Below, in pieces: positions 57,301 to 59,722 of a DNA stretch of 64,000 bases. Every line of letters starts with the position of its first letter. Position 1 is the first letter of the stretch. Below the pieces are notes generated by a model, which was given only the letters and a program-made list of their open reading frames with translations, was not told the origin of the DNA and ran no database searches. The stretch is taken from positions 10,294,293 to 10,358,292 of the forward strand of contig CM039210.1 in assembly GCA_008360975.2 (NCBI GenBank), read 5' to 3'. Source of the stretch: Lichenostomus cassidix (taxonomy: Eukaryota > Chordata > Aves > Passeriformes > Meliphagidae). Made by a program: the position numbers and the translations under genes.

Positions 57301-58944
57301 GAACTACAATTTAAGAGGATAATTACAATAATGACAATAGTACAGGAACACTGGCTTAAACCGACAAGGTCAGAATACAACCTGATACCCTGTTGGTCAG
57401 GGTGGTGGTAACAGTCTGATTAAACAGTGGTTGCAGTCCTGTTGGAGTGATGGATGTGGTCTTGTCAAAGCGGTGATCCTGTAGAAAAGTCTGGTTGGTC
57501 TCTGGAGGTCCAGTGGTGGTATTGTGGTGTCCCAAGCTTCAGATTACATACAGGTAGGAATGTTCGGTACCTCCCTCAGGGTGGGGCATTTCACAATAGG
57601 ATGATGTAATTCTATGAGTCATGCTGGGGAGTCCTTGATAGCCCATTAGCAGAGATGGCCCCCCTTTAGGCTGAGTGTGCATTGGGCAGCTGTTGCAAAC
57701 GACCGACCATTAACAGCTCATCAGAAGGTGATGTAGGTTGTGATAGAATACATACCTTGCAAACCGCAACCCAAGACACTCTTGATGGATTGGAGGTGGT
57801 GAGAAAAAAAACATGAAAATTAGGAGGAAAATCACTTAGTAGAGTACCAGCCTCACAGGTGGAGTTCACCCAGAGAAGGAAGGGCAAACTTTTCTCTTTT
57901 TGTCCCAAAATGAAGACAAAATGTTGCTTTGGTTTTGCTGGCATGTCCTGTCAAAGTGTGAGCTTTCTAGGGTGAGGATTTTCTTACCTTCTTGTAGTAG
58001 AAGGATCTAAGGCAGTGGTCTCCACCTTTTTTCATTGCACCACCTCATCAGCAAAAAATTTGCAAGCACTCCCAATATATTTTTATTTATAAATTATATA
58101 TGTATACTATTGTACTAATATGTATGTTACAAAACATACACGAAAATTTTAAAAAGGAATAAAAAAAAGATGGCAACAAAATTTTTCATGCTCTATTTTT
58201 AATTTTTTAAAATTTTATTTATTATTGGTATAAAAAAAATTTTCTTCCTGCACCCCAATGGATTGTCTCGTGTACCTTACTTTAGAGACTACTGATCTGA
58301 GTTCTCTTGTAACATAGTTTAAGTAAATTTTCCAGTCATCAGGTGGTAACTTTTTCAACAGTTTTTTTAATATTTGTGCTGTTTTCCTAGCTAATGTTTT
58401 TTACTTTTAGAAAACAGAGCATGTTAAAACCTTTAGACTACATCCACATTGTGATTATGGTCCTGGCTTGAACCTAGGTCTTTGGCCCCTGATGGTCTGT
58501 TGCTCTTCCAGACACAGTCTCCCTGGAATATGACAGCTCAGAGCTGCGGGTTGGGAGGGGTAAGCGTTTAGTCGTTGCCTTTAATTTACCATTGAGATTA
58601 AGTATTTGTAAATGATATTAAAAATGTCTGTAAAATAGGTTTATTTTGAAGTTGAGGATACAGGTAAATCTTCAGCTATGCTGTAAATTATAAGGTCAGC
58701 TTCTGCCCAAACTTACTTTAGTTCTTTCTTTTAAAATTTTCTTGTACGTATAAGAAATATAAGGGTTATATTATAAAAATACATATAAGGGTTCATAAGA
58801 ATTGTCCAGCCCTGTTATGGTTTCAGCCTTTGAGCTATTAGTAAATGATGTTGTCTTTTTCTAAGGATTACTATGGAATTACATTCCCTGCTCCTGCAAC
58901 CTTGACAGGCAGAGATGGAAGCCTTGCTAACAACCCCTACTCAG
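6257..58944 (+). CDS. UBAP2: UBAP2, 14 internal exons (partial, spliced)
   Basis: UBAP2 is a cytoplasmic, RNA-granule-associated relative of UBAP2L and Drosophila Lingerer, with an N-terminal UBA domain, an RGG-rich stretch and a long low-complexity Ser/Thr/Gln/Pro region. Fourteen exons give 1,878 bp that join in phase (625 complete codons) with no stop. Matches to vertebrate UBAP2 as I remember it include KNSVEEW (exon 1), [12 protein letters not shown] (exon 3), [13 protein letters not shown] sequence (exon 4), the conserved Lingerer/UBAP2 motif with [19 protein letters not shown] (exon 6), [16 protein letters not shown] (exon 12) and MLQSRLPM (exon 13). Details of exons 3 to 7, 12 and 13 favour UBAP2 over UBAP2L. 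The UBA-coding 5' exons and the 3' end lie outside the window. Introns range from 0.9 to 22 kb and are full of retroelements. In birds this gene is on Z, with a W copy in some species; which one this is cannot be told here. Confidence 0.93.
6310..8220. other. UBAP2 intron, no feature seen
   Basis: Ordinary AT-rich intron. A C-rich, A-rich patch lies at about 7420-7500. No recognised repeat or gene. Confidence 0.5.
8221..8288 (+). CDS. UBAP2: UBAP2 exon 2 of window
   Basis: 68 bp. Acceptor tttttcag and donor gtaagc. It reads [16 protein letters not shown] and ends two bases into a Ser codon completed by the next exon. It follows the preceding exon in phase. Confidence 0.92.
8289..9079. other. 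UBAP2 intron, no feature seen
   Basis: No recognised repeat. A short open frame on the minus strand (8468-8713) has no family resemblance. Confidence 0.45.
9080..10072 (+). mobile_element. CR1 3' end interrupted by a solo LTR
   Basis: The typical CR1 3' segment (ggttggactagatgatcttc, then aggtccc) is cut at 9117. It resumes at 10032 with gtccctttcaactctaac and ends in the tandem 3' octamer (attctgtg). Confidence 0.85.
9118..10031 (+). mobile_element. solo LTR, 0.9 kb family (copy 1)
   Basis: Starts TGTCGGGGGTTGAG and ends ACCAAGACA, 914 bp. It is flanked by a perfect 5-bp duplication gtccc (9113-9117 and 10032-10036). It is inserted in a CR1 3' end. The same family, inverted, lies at 62735-63629. 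The 5-bp duplication fits class III (ERVL-like) LTRs, but the family is not named from memory. Open frames inside it are GC-rich and look incidental. Confidence 0.9.
10073..11043. other. UBAP2 intron, no feature seen
   Basis: AT-rich intron without recognised repeats up to the exon 3 acceptor. Confidence 0.5.
11044..11242 (+). CDS. UBAP2: UBAP2 exon 3 of window
   Basis: 199 bp. The acceptor is the cttatag just before 11044. An upstream ttccag at about 11020 would give a stop in the required phase, so it was not chosen. It contains [11 protein letters not shown] and [12 protein letters not shown]. The donor is gtaaaa and the exon ends on a codon boundary. Confidence 0.92.
11842..12061 (+). 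mobile_element. CR1 3' end fragment
   Basis: 5'-truncated CR1. It begins near gaagtgacgcctcaacatga and includes cactggaacaggctgccca and ggttgg-like gagttggactagatgatctcc. It ends at the CR1 3' terminus (ccctaacaattcagtgattt). Confidence 0.9.
12211..12415 (+). CDS. UBAP2: UBAP2 exon 4 of window
   Basis: 205 bp. The acceptor ttggtag lies 12 bases after an uninterrupted run of about 20 T. The product is Ser/Thr-rich and includes [16 protein letters not shown] and a polythreonine patch. The donor is gtaagt and the exon ends one base into a codon. Confidence 0.92.
12720..13307 (-). mobile_element. solo LTR, 0.59 kb family (copy 1)
   Basis: 588 bp from TGTCGTGG to CAGCACA, with a perfect 5-bp duplication ctttg (12715-12719 and 13308-13312). 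On the minus strand a TATA-like sequence (plus-strand cttatatactg near 13033) precedes an attaaa-type signal (near 12850). About 85-90% similar by eye to 56113-56698. It lies in the exon 4-5 intron, antisense to UBAP2. Confidence 0.92.
13308..14349. other. UBAP2 intron, no feature seen
   Basis: AT-rich intron. The last 150 bases (from about 14200) may belong to the CR1 that follows, but I could not match them to it. Confidence 0.4.
14350..18605 (+). mobile_element. CR1 LINE, nearly complete 3' two-thirds, split by an LTR
   Basis: Begins in ORF1 (gatgaagttgcaacaagagg), is interrupted at 14993-16028, and resumes in ORF2 with an [14 protein letters not shown] endonuclease start. RT parts are visible at about 17560-17700 ([11 protein letters not shown]) and 17840-18300 ([11 protein letters not shown] and [10 protein letters not shown]). 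The segment with the catalytic YADD-type motif is deleted: the frame jumps from GWVN to [10 protein letters not shown] near 17733. It ends at the CR1 3' terminus near 18605. Many stops; inactive. Confidence 0.88.
14993..16028 (+). mobile_element. solo LTR, 1.0-1.4 kb family (copy 2, + strand)
   Basis: TGTGTTGGTTTTGCACGG at the start and AAACCATGGCA at the end, 1,036 bp. The CR1 frame continues on both sides. The target repeat is imperfect (atcag / agcag). It carries a TATA-like acatatttaag near 15172 and an aataaa signal near 15843. It is the inverted homologue of copies 1 and 3 but about 360 bp shorter. Confidence 0.85.
18843..19117 (+). CDS. UBAP2: UBAP2 exon 5 of window
   Basis: 275 bp. 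Acceptor actgaccag and donor gtgggt. It encodes a Gln/Pro-rich stretch with [14 protein letters not shown] and VPPPGLESF, and ends in a basic patch ([12 protein letters not shown]). CR1 copies lie on both sides but do not enter the exon. Confidence 0.93.
19155..19725 (+). mobile_element. CR1 3' end fragment
   Basis: Starts inside the terminal part of ORF2 (agcaatagtgtggccagcagg), includes ccacaccttgaatcctg and gaacaggctgccca, and ends at the CR1 terminus (gaatgattctat). It lies just after exon 5. Confidence 0.9.
19726..20198. other. UBAP2 intron, no feature seen
   Basis: Unique-looking intron between a CR1 and the exon 6 acceptor. Confidence 0.45.
20199..20371 (+). CDS. UBAP2: UBAP2 exon 6 (Lingerer/UBAP2 conserved motif)
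   Basis: 173 bp. Acceptor tttaag and donor gtatgt. It encodes the most conserved short block of the family (residues [20 protein letters not shown]), followed by a Ser/Asn-rich tail. It ends two bases into an Asn codon completed at 23510. Confidence 0.95.
20489..21142 (+). mobile_element. CR1 3' end fragment
   Basis: 5'-truncated CR1 beginning near gtgaatgtgtgcccaggtgg, with gagtcctgtgtccagttctgg in the middle and the octamer end ttctgtgattctatg. A short duplicated piece (ctggttgacaaggtggtatt) occurs twice near 21032-21080. Confidence 0.9.
21143..21909. other. UBAP2 intron, no feature seen
   Basis: AT-rich intron with no recognised element. Confidence 0.45.
21910..23299 (-). mobile_element. 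solo LTR, 1.4 kb family (copy 3)
   Basis: 1,390 bp from TGTCGGGG to CCACCACA, with a perfect 5-bp duplication ttagt (21905-21909 and 23300-23304). It is nearly collinear with 1953-3347, including a CT-rich microsatellite near 22340-22360. It is antisense to UBAP2 and ends 210 bp before exon 7. Confidence 0.93.
23510..23717 (+). CDS. UBAP2: UBAP2 exon 7 of window
   Basis: 208 bp. Acceptor ctttttcag and donor gtgagt. It encodes a Ser/Thr-rich segment beginning [11 protein letters not shown]. The exon lies 210 bp downstream of a 1.4 kb solo LTR. Confidence 0.92.
23718..26198. other. UBAP2 introns around microexon 8
   Basis: Apart from the 40-bp exon at 24903 I see only AT-rich intron. Stretches of 23718-24902 and 24943-26198 hold no recognised repeat. 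Confidence 0.45.
24903..24942 (+). CDS. UBAP2: UBAP2 microexon 8 of window
   Basis: 40 bp. Acceptor gtttacag and donor gtaagt. It reads [13 protein letters not shown], which corresponds to a short NGHxxxRxQxTLD segment at the same place in mammalian UBAP2. It ends one base into a Thr codon, and the phase agrees on both sides. Confidence 0.88.
26199..27632 (-). mobile_element. CR1 LINE, 3' part, minus strand
   Basis: On the minus strand it reads the C-terminal half of CR1 ORF2, with reverse transcriptase pieces at about 26887-27632 ([29 protein letters not shown]). It runs to the 3' terminus at 26199 (plus strand catagaatggtttaggttgg). The expected YADD-type position reads FPDET. Two or three frame breaks. 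Confidence 0.9.
27633..28637. other. UBAP2 intron, no feature seen
   Basis: No recognised repeat up to the exon 9 acceptor. Confidence 0.45.
28638..28821 (+). CDS. UBAP2: UBAP2 exon 9 of window
   Basis: 184 bp. Acceptor tgtcgcag and donor gtacag. It encodes a Ser/Leu/Pro-rich segment including [12 protein letters not shown] and [10 protein letters not shown]. It ends two bases into a Ser codon. Confidence 0.9.
29042..29941 (-). mobile_element. solo LTR, 0.9 kb, GC-rich
   Basis: 900 bp from TGGTTGTCTTGG to ACAATAACA, flanked by a perfect 5-bp repeat ttttg (29037-29041 and 29942-29946). An A-rich patch lies near 29177 and a GC-rich core at about 29340-29620. I see no extended similarity to the other LTR families here. 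An alternative left end four bases inward (TGTCTTGG) lacks a matching duplication. Confidence 0.75.
29947..32224. other. UBAP2 intron with TG/TA microsatellites
   Basis: AT-rich intron. Three short mixed (TG/TA)n tracts lie at about 32010-32033, 32063-32087 and 32133-32170, just upstream of exon 10. No transposon recognised. Confidence 0.5.
32225..32291 (+). CDS. UBAP2: UBAP2 exon 10 of window
   Basis: 67 bp. Acceptor tttctag and donor gtaagt. It reads [20 protein letters not shown], close to the SLSSHQSSLS segment of mammalian UBAP2. It ends on a codon boundary. Confidence 0.9.
32292..33598. other. UBAP2 intron, no feature seen
   Basis: AT-rich, no recognised repeat. Confidence 0.45.
33599..33785 (+). 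CDS. UBAP2: UBAP2 exon 11 of window (weak donor)
   Basis: 187 bp. Acceptor tttctag. It encodes a Ser/Thr-rich stretch starting [11 protein letters not shown] and ending RAAPLMSSG. The phase requires the donor gttcgc after CAG, which lacks the usual purine at +3 and A at +4. No better GT in phase is visible nearby. Confidence 0.85.
33786..35032. other. UBAP2 intron, no feature seen
   Basis: No recognised repeat. Small open frames on both strands near 34554-34912 have no family resemblance. Confidence 0.45.
35033..35124 (+). CDS. UBAP2: UBAP2 exon 12 of window
   Basis: 92 bp. Acceptor ttctacag and donor gtaagc. It encodes [18 protein letters not shown] and [11 protein letters not shown], essentially identical to vertebrate UBAP2. 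It ends on a codon boundary. Confidence 0.95.
35438..35697 (-). mobile_element. solo LTR, class II family (copy 1)
   Basis: 260 bp, TGTCGCTGTTGAG to TGCCACA, with a perfect 6-bp duplication catagt (35432-35437 and 35698-35703). It is about 85% similar to the 3' LTR of the class II provirus at 59165-59427 and to the solo LTR at 47965. On the minus strand it carries an aataaa signal (near 35502) and a TATA-like box (near 35525). The 6-bp duplication fits class II. Confidence 0.93.
36006..36022. repeat. (TA)n microsatellite
   Basis: About eight TA units, directly abutting the left end of the LTR-like element that follows. Confidence 0.8.
36023..36411 (-). mobile_element. probable solo LTR, 0.39 kb
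   Basis: Begins TGCCTCGGC and ends ACTCCCACA. On the minus strand an aataaa-type signal lies near 36136. No target duplication is visible because the left side is a TA repeat. No second copy in the window. Confidence 0.55.
36765..36812 (+). CDS. UBAP2: UBAP2 exon 13 of window
   Basis: 48 bp, exactly 16 codons: [16 protein letters not shown]. Acceptor ttaagcag and donor gtaagt. It is the last exon before the 22 kb intron that holds the interferon relics and the gamma-like provirus. Confidence 0.95.
36813..37718. other. start of the 22 kb UBAP2 intron
   Basis: No recognised repeat or gene in this stretch. Confidence 0.45.
37719..37997 (+). mobile_element. CR1 3' fragment, both ends truncated
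   Basis: Reads the CR1 segment from gctgaaggagctggggttg to gaacaggctgccca. It stops abruptly at gtggttgagtc without the CR1 3' terminus. The sequence that follows matches the interferon 5' flank at 41395-41621. Confidence 0.85.
37998..38240. repeat. duplicate of the interferon-pseudogene flank
   Basis: Similar in order and content to 41395-41621: ctgcccgagtctctttt versus ctgcccaagtctctttt, then a T-rich part, then gaggaggtggctctggg versus gaggaggtagctctgga, then gcacttgattg versus gcacttgagca. It includes a run of 16 G at 38175-38190. It suggests another interferon unit was once here, its coding part now replaced by the CR1 to the left. Confidence 0.6.
38440..38911 (-). mobile_element. possible GC-rich LTR
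   Basis: GC-rich block with an aataaa signal on the minus strand near 38630 and TG...CA-like ends (TGCGGCAACG to CTGGCACA). The outer repeats agree in only four of six bases (gagcaa / ctgcaa), so the borders are tentative. Long open frames in several phases reflect GC content. Confidence 0.45.
39066..39447 (-). pseudogene. possible type I interferon relic, copy 1
   Basis: Two overlapping minus-strand frames give pieces resembling the N-terminal half of the better copies: [10 protein letters not shown] followed, in another phase, by [17 protein letters not shown]. These line up with LLQAMALSM and [16 protein letters not shown] of copy 2. Nothing beyond helix B is recognised. A CR1 fragment lies just upstream on the minus strand. 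If real it has lost most of the gene; chance similarity in GC-rich sequence is possible. Confidence 0.45.
39504..39930 (-). mobile_element. CR1 3' end, minus strand
   Basis: Starts at the CR1 terminus (catagaattggtcgggttgg) and includes ccccatccaacctggccttg and cctctctgggcaacctgtgcc. It is truncated near 39930. Confidence 0.9.
40466..41003 (-). pseudogene. type I interferon pseudogene, copy 2
   Basis: An intronless minus-strand relic of an avian type I interferon, an antiviral cytokine signalling through IFNAR1/2. ATG at 41003 opens [14 protein letters not shown], then [27 protein letters not shown]. After a one-base shift it continues [26 protein letters not shown]. An in-frame TGA at 40616-40618 follows, and then [19 protein letters not shown] and [10 protein letters not shown], to a TAG at 40466. 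LSINKYF and the CxWxHVxL block are hallmarks of bird interferon alpha. The signal-peptide region is degraded and the usual first mature Cys is not visible. The coding span is about 179 codons, a little under the usual 190. One frameshift and one stop make it a pseudogene. Confidence 0.82.
41004..41621. other. 5' flank of interferon copy 2
   Basis: Upstream of copy 2 on the minus strand. The part at about 41030-41150 resembles 53970-54075 upstream of copy 3 (ggcttggtggtgg, ctttatgtggt, tggctttccttt). The part at 41395-41621 resembles 37998-38240. A poly-T tract lies at about 41499-41515. Confidence 0.55.
41622..42436 (+). mobile_element. probable solo LTR, 0.8 kb, + strand
   Basis: TGTCAGGACTTAAAG to AACCTGCTACA, 815 bp. 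It has a TATA-like atttataagc near 42106 and an aataaa signal near 42311 followed by a T-rich, U5-like end. No clear target duplication (agcac / cctat). One of the few + strand LTRs in the window. Confidence 0.65.
42437..42658 (+). pseudogene. unrecognised open fragment between two LTRs
   Basis: An open frame of about 70 codons follows the LTR with no stop until 42658 and reads [20 protein letters not shown] in part. It could be a leftover of retroviral internal sequence. I do not recognise the family, and it may be chance. Confidence 0.3.
42659..43050 (-). mobile_element. possible LTR, minus strand
   Basis: On the minus strand a TATA-like cttataaaagg (near 42815) lies upstream of gaataaattt (near 42720), the right spacing for an LTR. 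Exact ends and target duplication are not visible. Confidence 0.4.
43051..43290 (+). mobile_element. 3' end of a + strand LTR preceding an orphan primer site
   Basis: CT-rich stretch followed by aataaaatc at about 43197 and aataaac at about 43267, then a primer-binding-site-like sequence. The left border is unclear. Confidence 0.5.
43291..43308 (+). promoter_or_regulatory. primer binding site, tRNA-Leu type (orphan)
   Basis: TGGTGTCAGAAGTGGGAT matches the 18-base primer site used by ERVL-type retroviruses (complement of a tRNA-Leu 3' end), from memory. No gag or pol follows: the next kilobase is unrelated and includes an old CR1. Confidence 0.7.
43785..43960 (-). mobile_element. old CR1 3' fragment, minus strand
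   Basis: Degenerate match to the CR1 3' region read in reverse: ctacaacctccctgatccc, then tcaccttaatgctaaagat, then ccccatattccagcttgtg. More diverged than the other CR1 copies. Confidence 0.6.
44293..44822 (-). mobile_element. solo LTR, related to the 0.59 kb family
   Basis: 530 bp from TGTCATGG to CACTGTA, flanked by a perfect 6-bp repeat cctgtg (44287-44292 and 44823-44828). It shares the layout and many words of 12720-13307 (gtttatatactgggcatgat; gcagagcatgag; gtgttatcaac) but is clearly diverged. The terminal TA in place of CA is a probable mutation. Confidence 0.8.
44827..45412 (-). mobile_element. 3' LTR remnant with polypurine tract, ERVL-like
   Basis: Minus-strand LTR starting TGTCCTGGTTTCA at 45412 and probably ending near 44827, with an aataaa signal near 44890. 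Immediately outside (45413-45426) the minus strand reads a purine-rich taaggggtggatac, as expected for a polypurine tract before a 3' LTR. No matching internal region or 5' LTR is seen. The solo LTR at 44293 inserted at its far end. Confidence 0.6.
45449..45855 (-). mobile_element. 3' LTR of the gamma-like provirus
   Basis: 407 bp, TGATTTGCCCC to TTCTTTCTCA on the plus strand. An aataaa signal lies on the minus strand near 45514. Its outer parts are nearly identical to the 5' LTR. Its central U3 (about 45675-45765) is different and some 120 bp shorter. Confidence 0.9.
45858..45873 (-). promoter_or_regulatory. polypurine tract of the gamma-like provirus
   Basis: On the minus strand AAAAAGAAAAGGGGGG, two bases before the LTR TG. 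This is the expected site of plus-strand priming. Confidence 0.9.
45874..46272 (-). other. env-less 3' region of the gamma-like provirus
   Basis: No open frame of note and no env motif (no furin site, CKS17-like or CX6CC element). AT-rich sequence links integrase directly to the polypurine tract. Confidence 0.7.
46273..47964 (-). pseudogene. gamma-like pol: RNase H and integrase (broken)
   Basis: Frame from the nested LTR edge to 46273. RNase H shows WFTDGSSY near 47900 and TDSRYAFG near 47715. Integrase has an HHCC-type finger (ending CEICLK, near 47185), the first Asp in WQIDF, the second near 46915 (NSDRG) and the Glu in GQVEKMN near 46815. Two in-frame TGA codons interrupt it, at 47764-47766 in RNase H and 46948-46950 in integrase. 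All pieces are in one frame. It overlaps no UBAP2 exon. Confidence 0.9.
47965..48226 (-). mobile_element. class II solo LTR nested in gamma-like pol
   Basis: 262 bp, TGTCACTGTTGAG to TAGCCACA, with a perfect 6-bp duplication aactgc (47959-47964 and 48227-48232). It interrupts pol between the RT connection and RNase H. Taking out 268 bp brings the flanking pol frames into register, which confirms a simple insertion. It belongs to the same family as 35438 and the provirus LTR at 59165. Confidence 0.96.
48227..48835 (-). pseudogene. gamma-like pol: RT thumb and connection
   Basis: Open from about 48835 (MTGWCRLW) through [20 protein letters not shown] and [15 protein letters not shown] to the nested LTR. 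These are typical gammaretroviral RT C-terminal segments. It is in a different phase from the upstream RT piece, so one frameshift lies at about 48815-48835. Confidence 0.88.
48813..50024 (-). pseudogene. gamma-like pro-pol: protease and RT
   Basis: About 400 codons. Protease active site LVDTGA near 49995. RT palm begins with [13 protein letters not shown] and includes [18 protein letters not shown] (first Asp pair), [12 protein letters not shown] and YVDDLL, the catalytic motif, near 49070. It is preceded by two in-frame TGA codons (50025-50027 and 50076-50078) and shifts frame near 48825. It lies in the same phase as gag. Confidence 0.92.
50076..50642 (-). pseudogene. gamma-like gag: capsid C-terminus and nucleocapsid
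   Basis: Contains the capsid major homology region ([12 protein letters not shown], near 50520) and one zinc knuckle [14 protein letters not shown] (CX2CX4HX4C) near 50190, within an Arg/Gly/Pro-rich tail. It ends in TGA at 50076-50078 followed by CGG. It is in the same phase as the first gag segment, from which an in-frame TAA separates it. Confidence 0.9.
50667..51599 (-). pseudogene. gamma-like gag: matrix to capsid N-part
   Basis: 310 codons from an ATG at 51599. It starts MGSSES, a probable myristoylation signal, and resembles gammaretroviral matrix ([13 protein letters not shown]). A Cys-rich patch [11 protein letters not shown] lies at residues of about 130-140, followed by a Ser/Thr-rich spacer and then capsid sequence. 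It ends at an in-frame TAA (50667-50669), after which the same phase stays open. Confidence 0.88.
51600..52433 (-). other. 5' leader of the gamma-like provirus
   Basis: About 0.8 kb between primer site and gag ATG, with no long frame on the coding strand. It contains three copies of a 13-base hairpin sequence (see separate entry), a short TAACACAG-type direct repeat near 52060-52100, and a splice-donor-like area I could not pin down. Confidence 0.7.
52144..52206 (-). repeat. three tandem GGGG-loop-CCCC hairpins in the leader
   Basis: The 13-mer GGGGTCCAACCCC (plus strand) occurs at 52144-52156, 52180-52192 and 52194-52206. On the genomic (minus) strand each reads GGGGTTGGACCCC, able to fold into a 4-bp stem with a TTGGA loop. 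The position between primer site and gag suits RNA packaging or dimerisation, but no function is shown. Confidence 0.75.
52434..52451 (-). promoter_or_regulatory. primer binding site, tRNA-Arg type
   Basis: On the minus strand TGGCACCCCAGATGGGAC, three bases after the 5' LTR. Its complement fits, from memory, the 3' end of a vertebrate tRNA-Arg (CCT anticodon) plus CCA. Confidence 0.75.
52455..52984 (-). mobile_element. 5' LTR of the gamma-like provirus
   Basis: 530 bp. TG at 52455 and CA at 52984 on the plus strand. Nearly identical to the 3' LTR from about 52455 to 52675 and from 52888 to the end. It carries a 213-bp U3 core with no counterpart in the 3' LTR. aataaa on the minus strand near 52520. 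Confidence 0.9.
53250..53946 (-). pseudogene. type I interferon pseudogene, copy 3 (best preserved)
   Basis: Intronless minus-strand type I interferon. ATG at 53946 gives [20 protein letters not shown], a good signal peptide, with mature start ACHHLHP as in bird interferon alpha. After DVTFSWDS a deletion of about 23 bases (compared with copy 2) shifts the frame. The rest is open: [63 protein letters not shown]. The four canonical cysteines are all visible. The C-terminus runs about 60 residues past the last helix, in a Gln/His/Pro-rich tail to a stop at 53250, longer than usual. The frameshift means no complete protein from this start. Interferon alpha/beta genes are Z-linked in chicken. Confidence 0.87.
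54187..54861 (-). mobile_element. probable solo LTR, 0.67 kb
   Basis: On the minus strand it starts TGTCAAAATGTGGAG at 54861 and contains an aataaa signal near 54253, close to its end. The left border is taken at the TG of TGCCTGACAG or just before. No matching duplication found. Only one copy in the window. Confidence 0.5.
54862..56112. other. UBAP2 intron, no firm feature
   Basis: T-rich and TG-rich sequence with long T runs (about 54985 and 55678). It might be interferon-unit flank by its texture, like 41400-41620, but I see no alignable block. Confidence 0.4.
56113..56698 (-). mobile_element. solo LTR, 0.59 kb family (copy 2)
   Basis: 586 bp, TGTCGAGG to CTAGCACA, collinear with 12720-13307 along its whole length. 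The flanking bases (tttcc / tccca) do not give a clean duplication, unlike copy 1. Confidence 0.88.
57220..57775. mobile_element. possible LTR-like sequence
   Basis: Compositionally unlike the surrounding intron, with phrases typical of avian LTRs (gagatggccccc and gggcagctgttgcaaacgac). No termini, duplication or second copy in the window. Confidence 0.3.
58013..58294. mobile_element. short hAT-type non-autonomous DNA transposon
   Basis: 282 bp, AT-rich inside. The ends form imperfect inverted repeats: CAGTGGTCTCCACC on the left and, read inverted, CAGTAGTCTCTAAA on the right. The flanking 8-bp repeats are atctaagg (58005-58012) and atctgagt (58295-58302), 6 of 8 matching. CAGTGGT ends and 8-bp duplications are typical of hAT/Charlie elements. 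No transposase. Confidence 0.78.
58303..58865. other. end of the 22 kb UBAP2 intron
   Basis: No recognised repeat before the exon 14 acceptor. Confidence 0.45.
58866..58944 (+). CDS. UBAP2: UBAP2 exon 14 of window
   Basis: 79 bp. Acceptor tttctaag and donor gtgagt. It reads [20 protein letters not shown] then ANNPYS and ends one base into the following Gly codon. It continues the exon 13 reading directly. The next exon is not in this window. Confidence 0.95.
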
Positions 58945-59164
58945 GTGAGTGTTATTTAAACATGAGGATGGTGAGTGAGATGTGCTGGTCATCCTGCTGT
59001 TGCTGAAAAAGCAGTTGTTTTCCCCTTCTGTAGGTAGTTAAACCCATAAGTCCAAACTAGCCAAACAAAAGCAAGCATCTTTCTCTCAACCCTGACATTG
59101 ATTAGGTTTTTTTTAATTGATTTTTTTTTTCATGGTTTTGGTCACTAATTCATTAGTGACTTGG

Positions 59165-59427
59165 TGTCGCTGTTGAGCAGCTAGCAGAGTAATGAAGGCA
59201 CCAGTTCTCAGTGGCAAGAAGGAATGACCTTTATTGTTTTGATTTCATCACATATATAGAGTTCTCAAAAGTCACCCAGATTGGTCAGTCAGAAGCCTTC
59301 CCCCAGGCCTGATTGGCCAGGCCTGCACTGCCCAAGTTCTGGGACACTGTTCCAACAACATCCAAACTTTATCTTTTTTTACAAAACACAAGAAAACTTC
59401 TCATGGGAAAAACCTGTGCTAGCCACA
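59165..59427 (-). mobile_element. 3' LTR of the class II provirus
   Basis: 263 bp, TGTCGCTGTTGAG to TAGCCACA on the plus strand. aataaa signal on the minus strand near 59232 and a TATA-like box near 59255. The same family occurs as solo LTRs at 35438 and 47965. Confidence 0.93.
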
Positions 59428-59440
59428 GCTCCCCCTTTTT
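59428..59440 (-). promoter_or_regulatory. polypurine tract of the class II provirus
   Basis: Minus strand AAAAAGGGGGAGC directly before the LTR TG. Confidence 0.88.
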
Positions 59441-59722
59441 GTTTAAGAACAGAAGGCATTGCTTGTGAGCCCCAGTGGATCAGCATGAAGGATCTGTTTG
59501 GTAATGGCCAGTTACCAAACAGAGCCTGGTTGAAACTCAAGGGGTCTGTCTGGAGGTGGCCAGCCACCGAGCAGAACCCAAACCAGATGCTGATTAAGAT
59601 GGTCAAAGAGGCCCCATGCAATACCCTAGATAAAGTATATATAAAACTAAATCTACATATAAATCTGTAATTCAACAAAACATGCTTTCAAAGTCCTTGC
59701 TTTCTGACTCCATGAATGAGTT
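59441..59722 (-). other. non-coding tail between integrase and polypurine tract
   Basis: About 0.28 kb, no env. It contains a short imperfect repeat (ggtaatggccagttacc and ggaggtggccagccacc) near 59500-59570. Confidence 0.65.

Noticed and set aside
6257..58944. UBAP2L instead of UBAP2
   Set aside because: Exon 13 reads MLQSRLPM and exon 12 and exons 3-7 match UBAP2 rather than UBAP2L as I remember them. UBAP2 is also the sex-linked one in birds.
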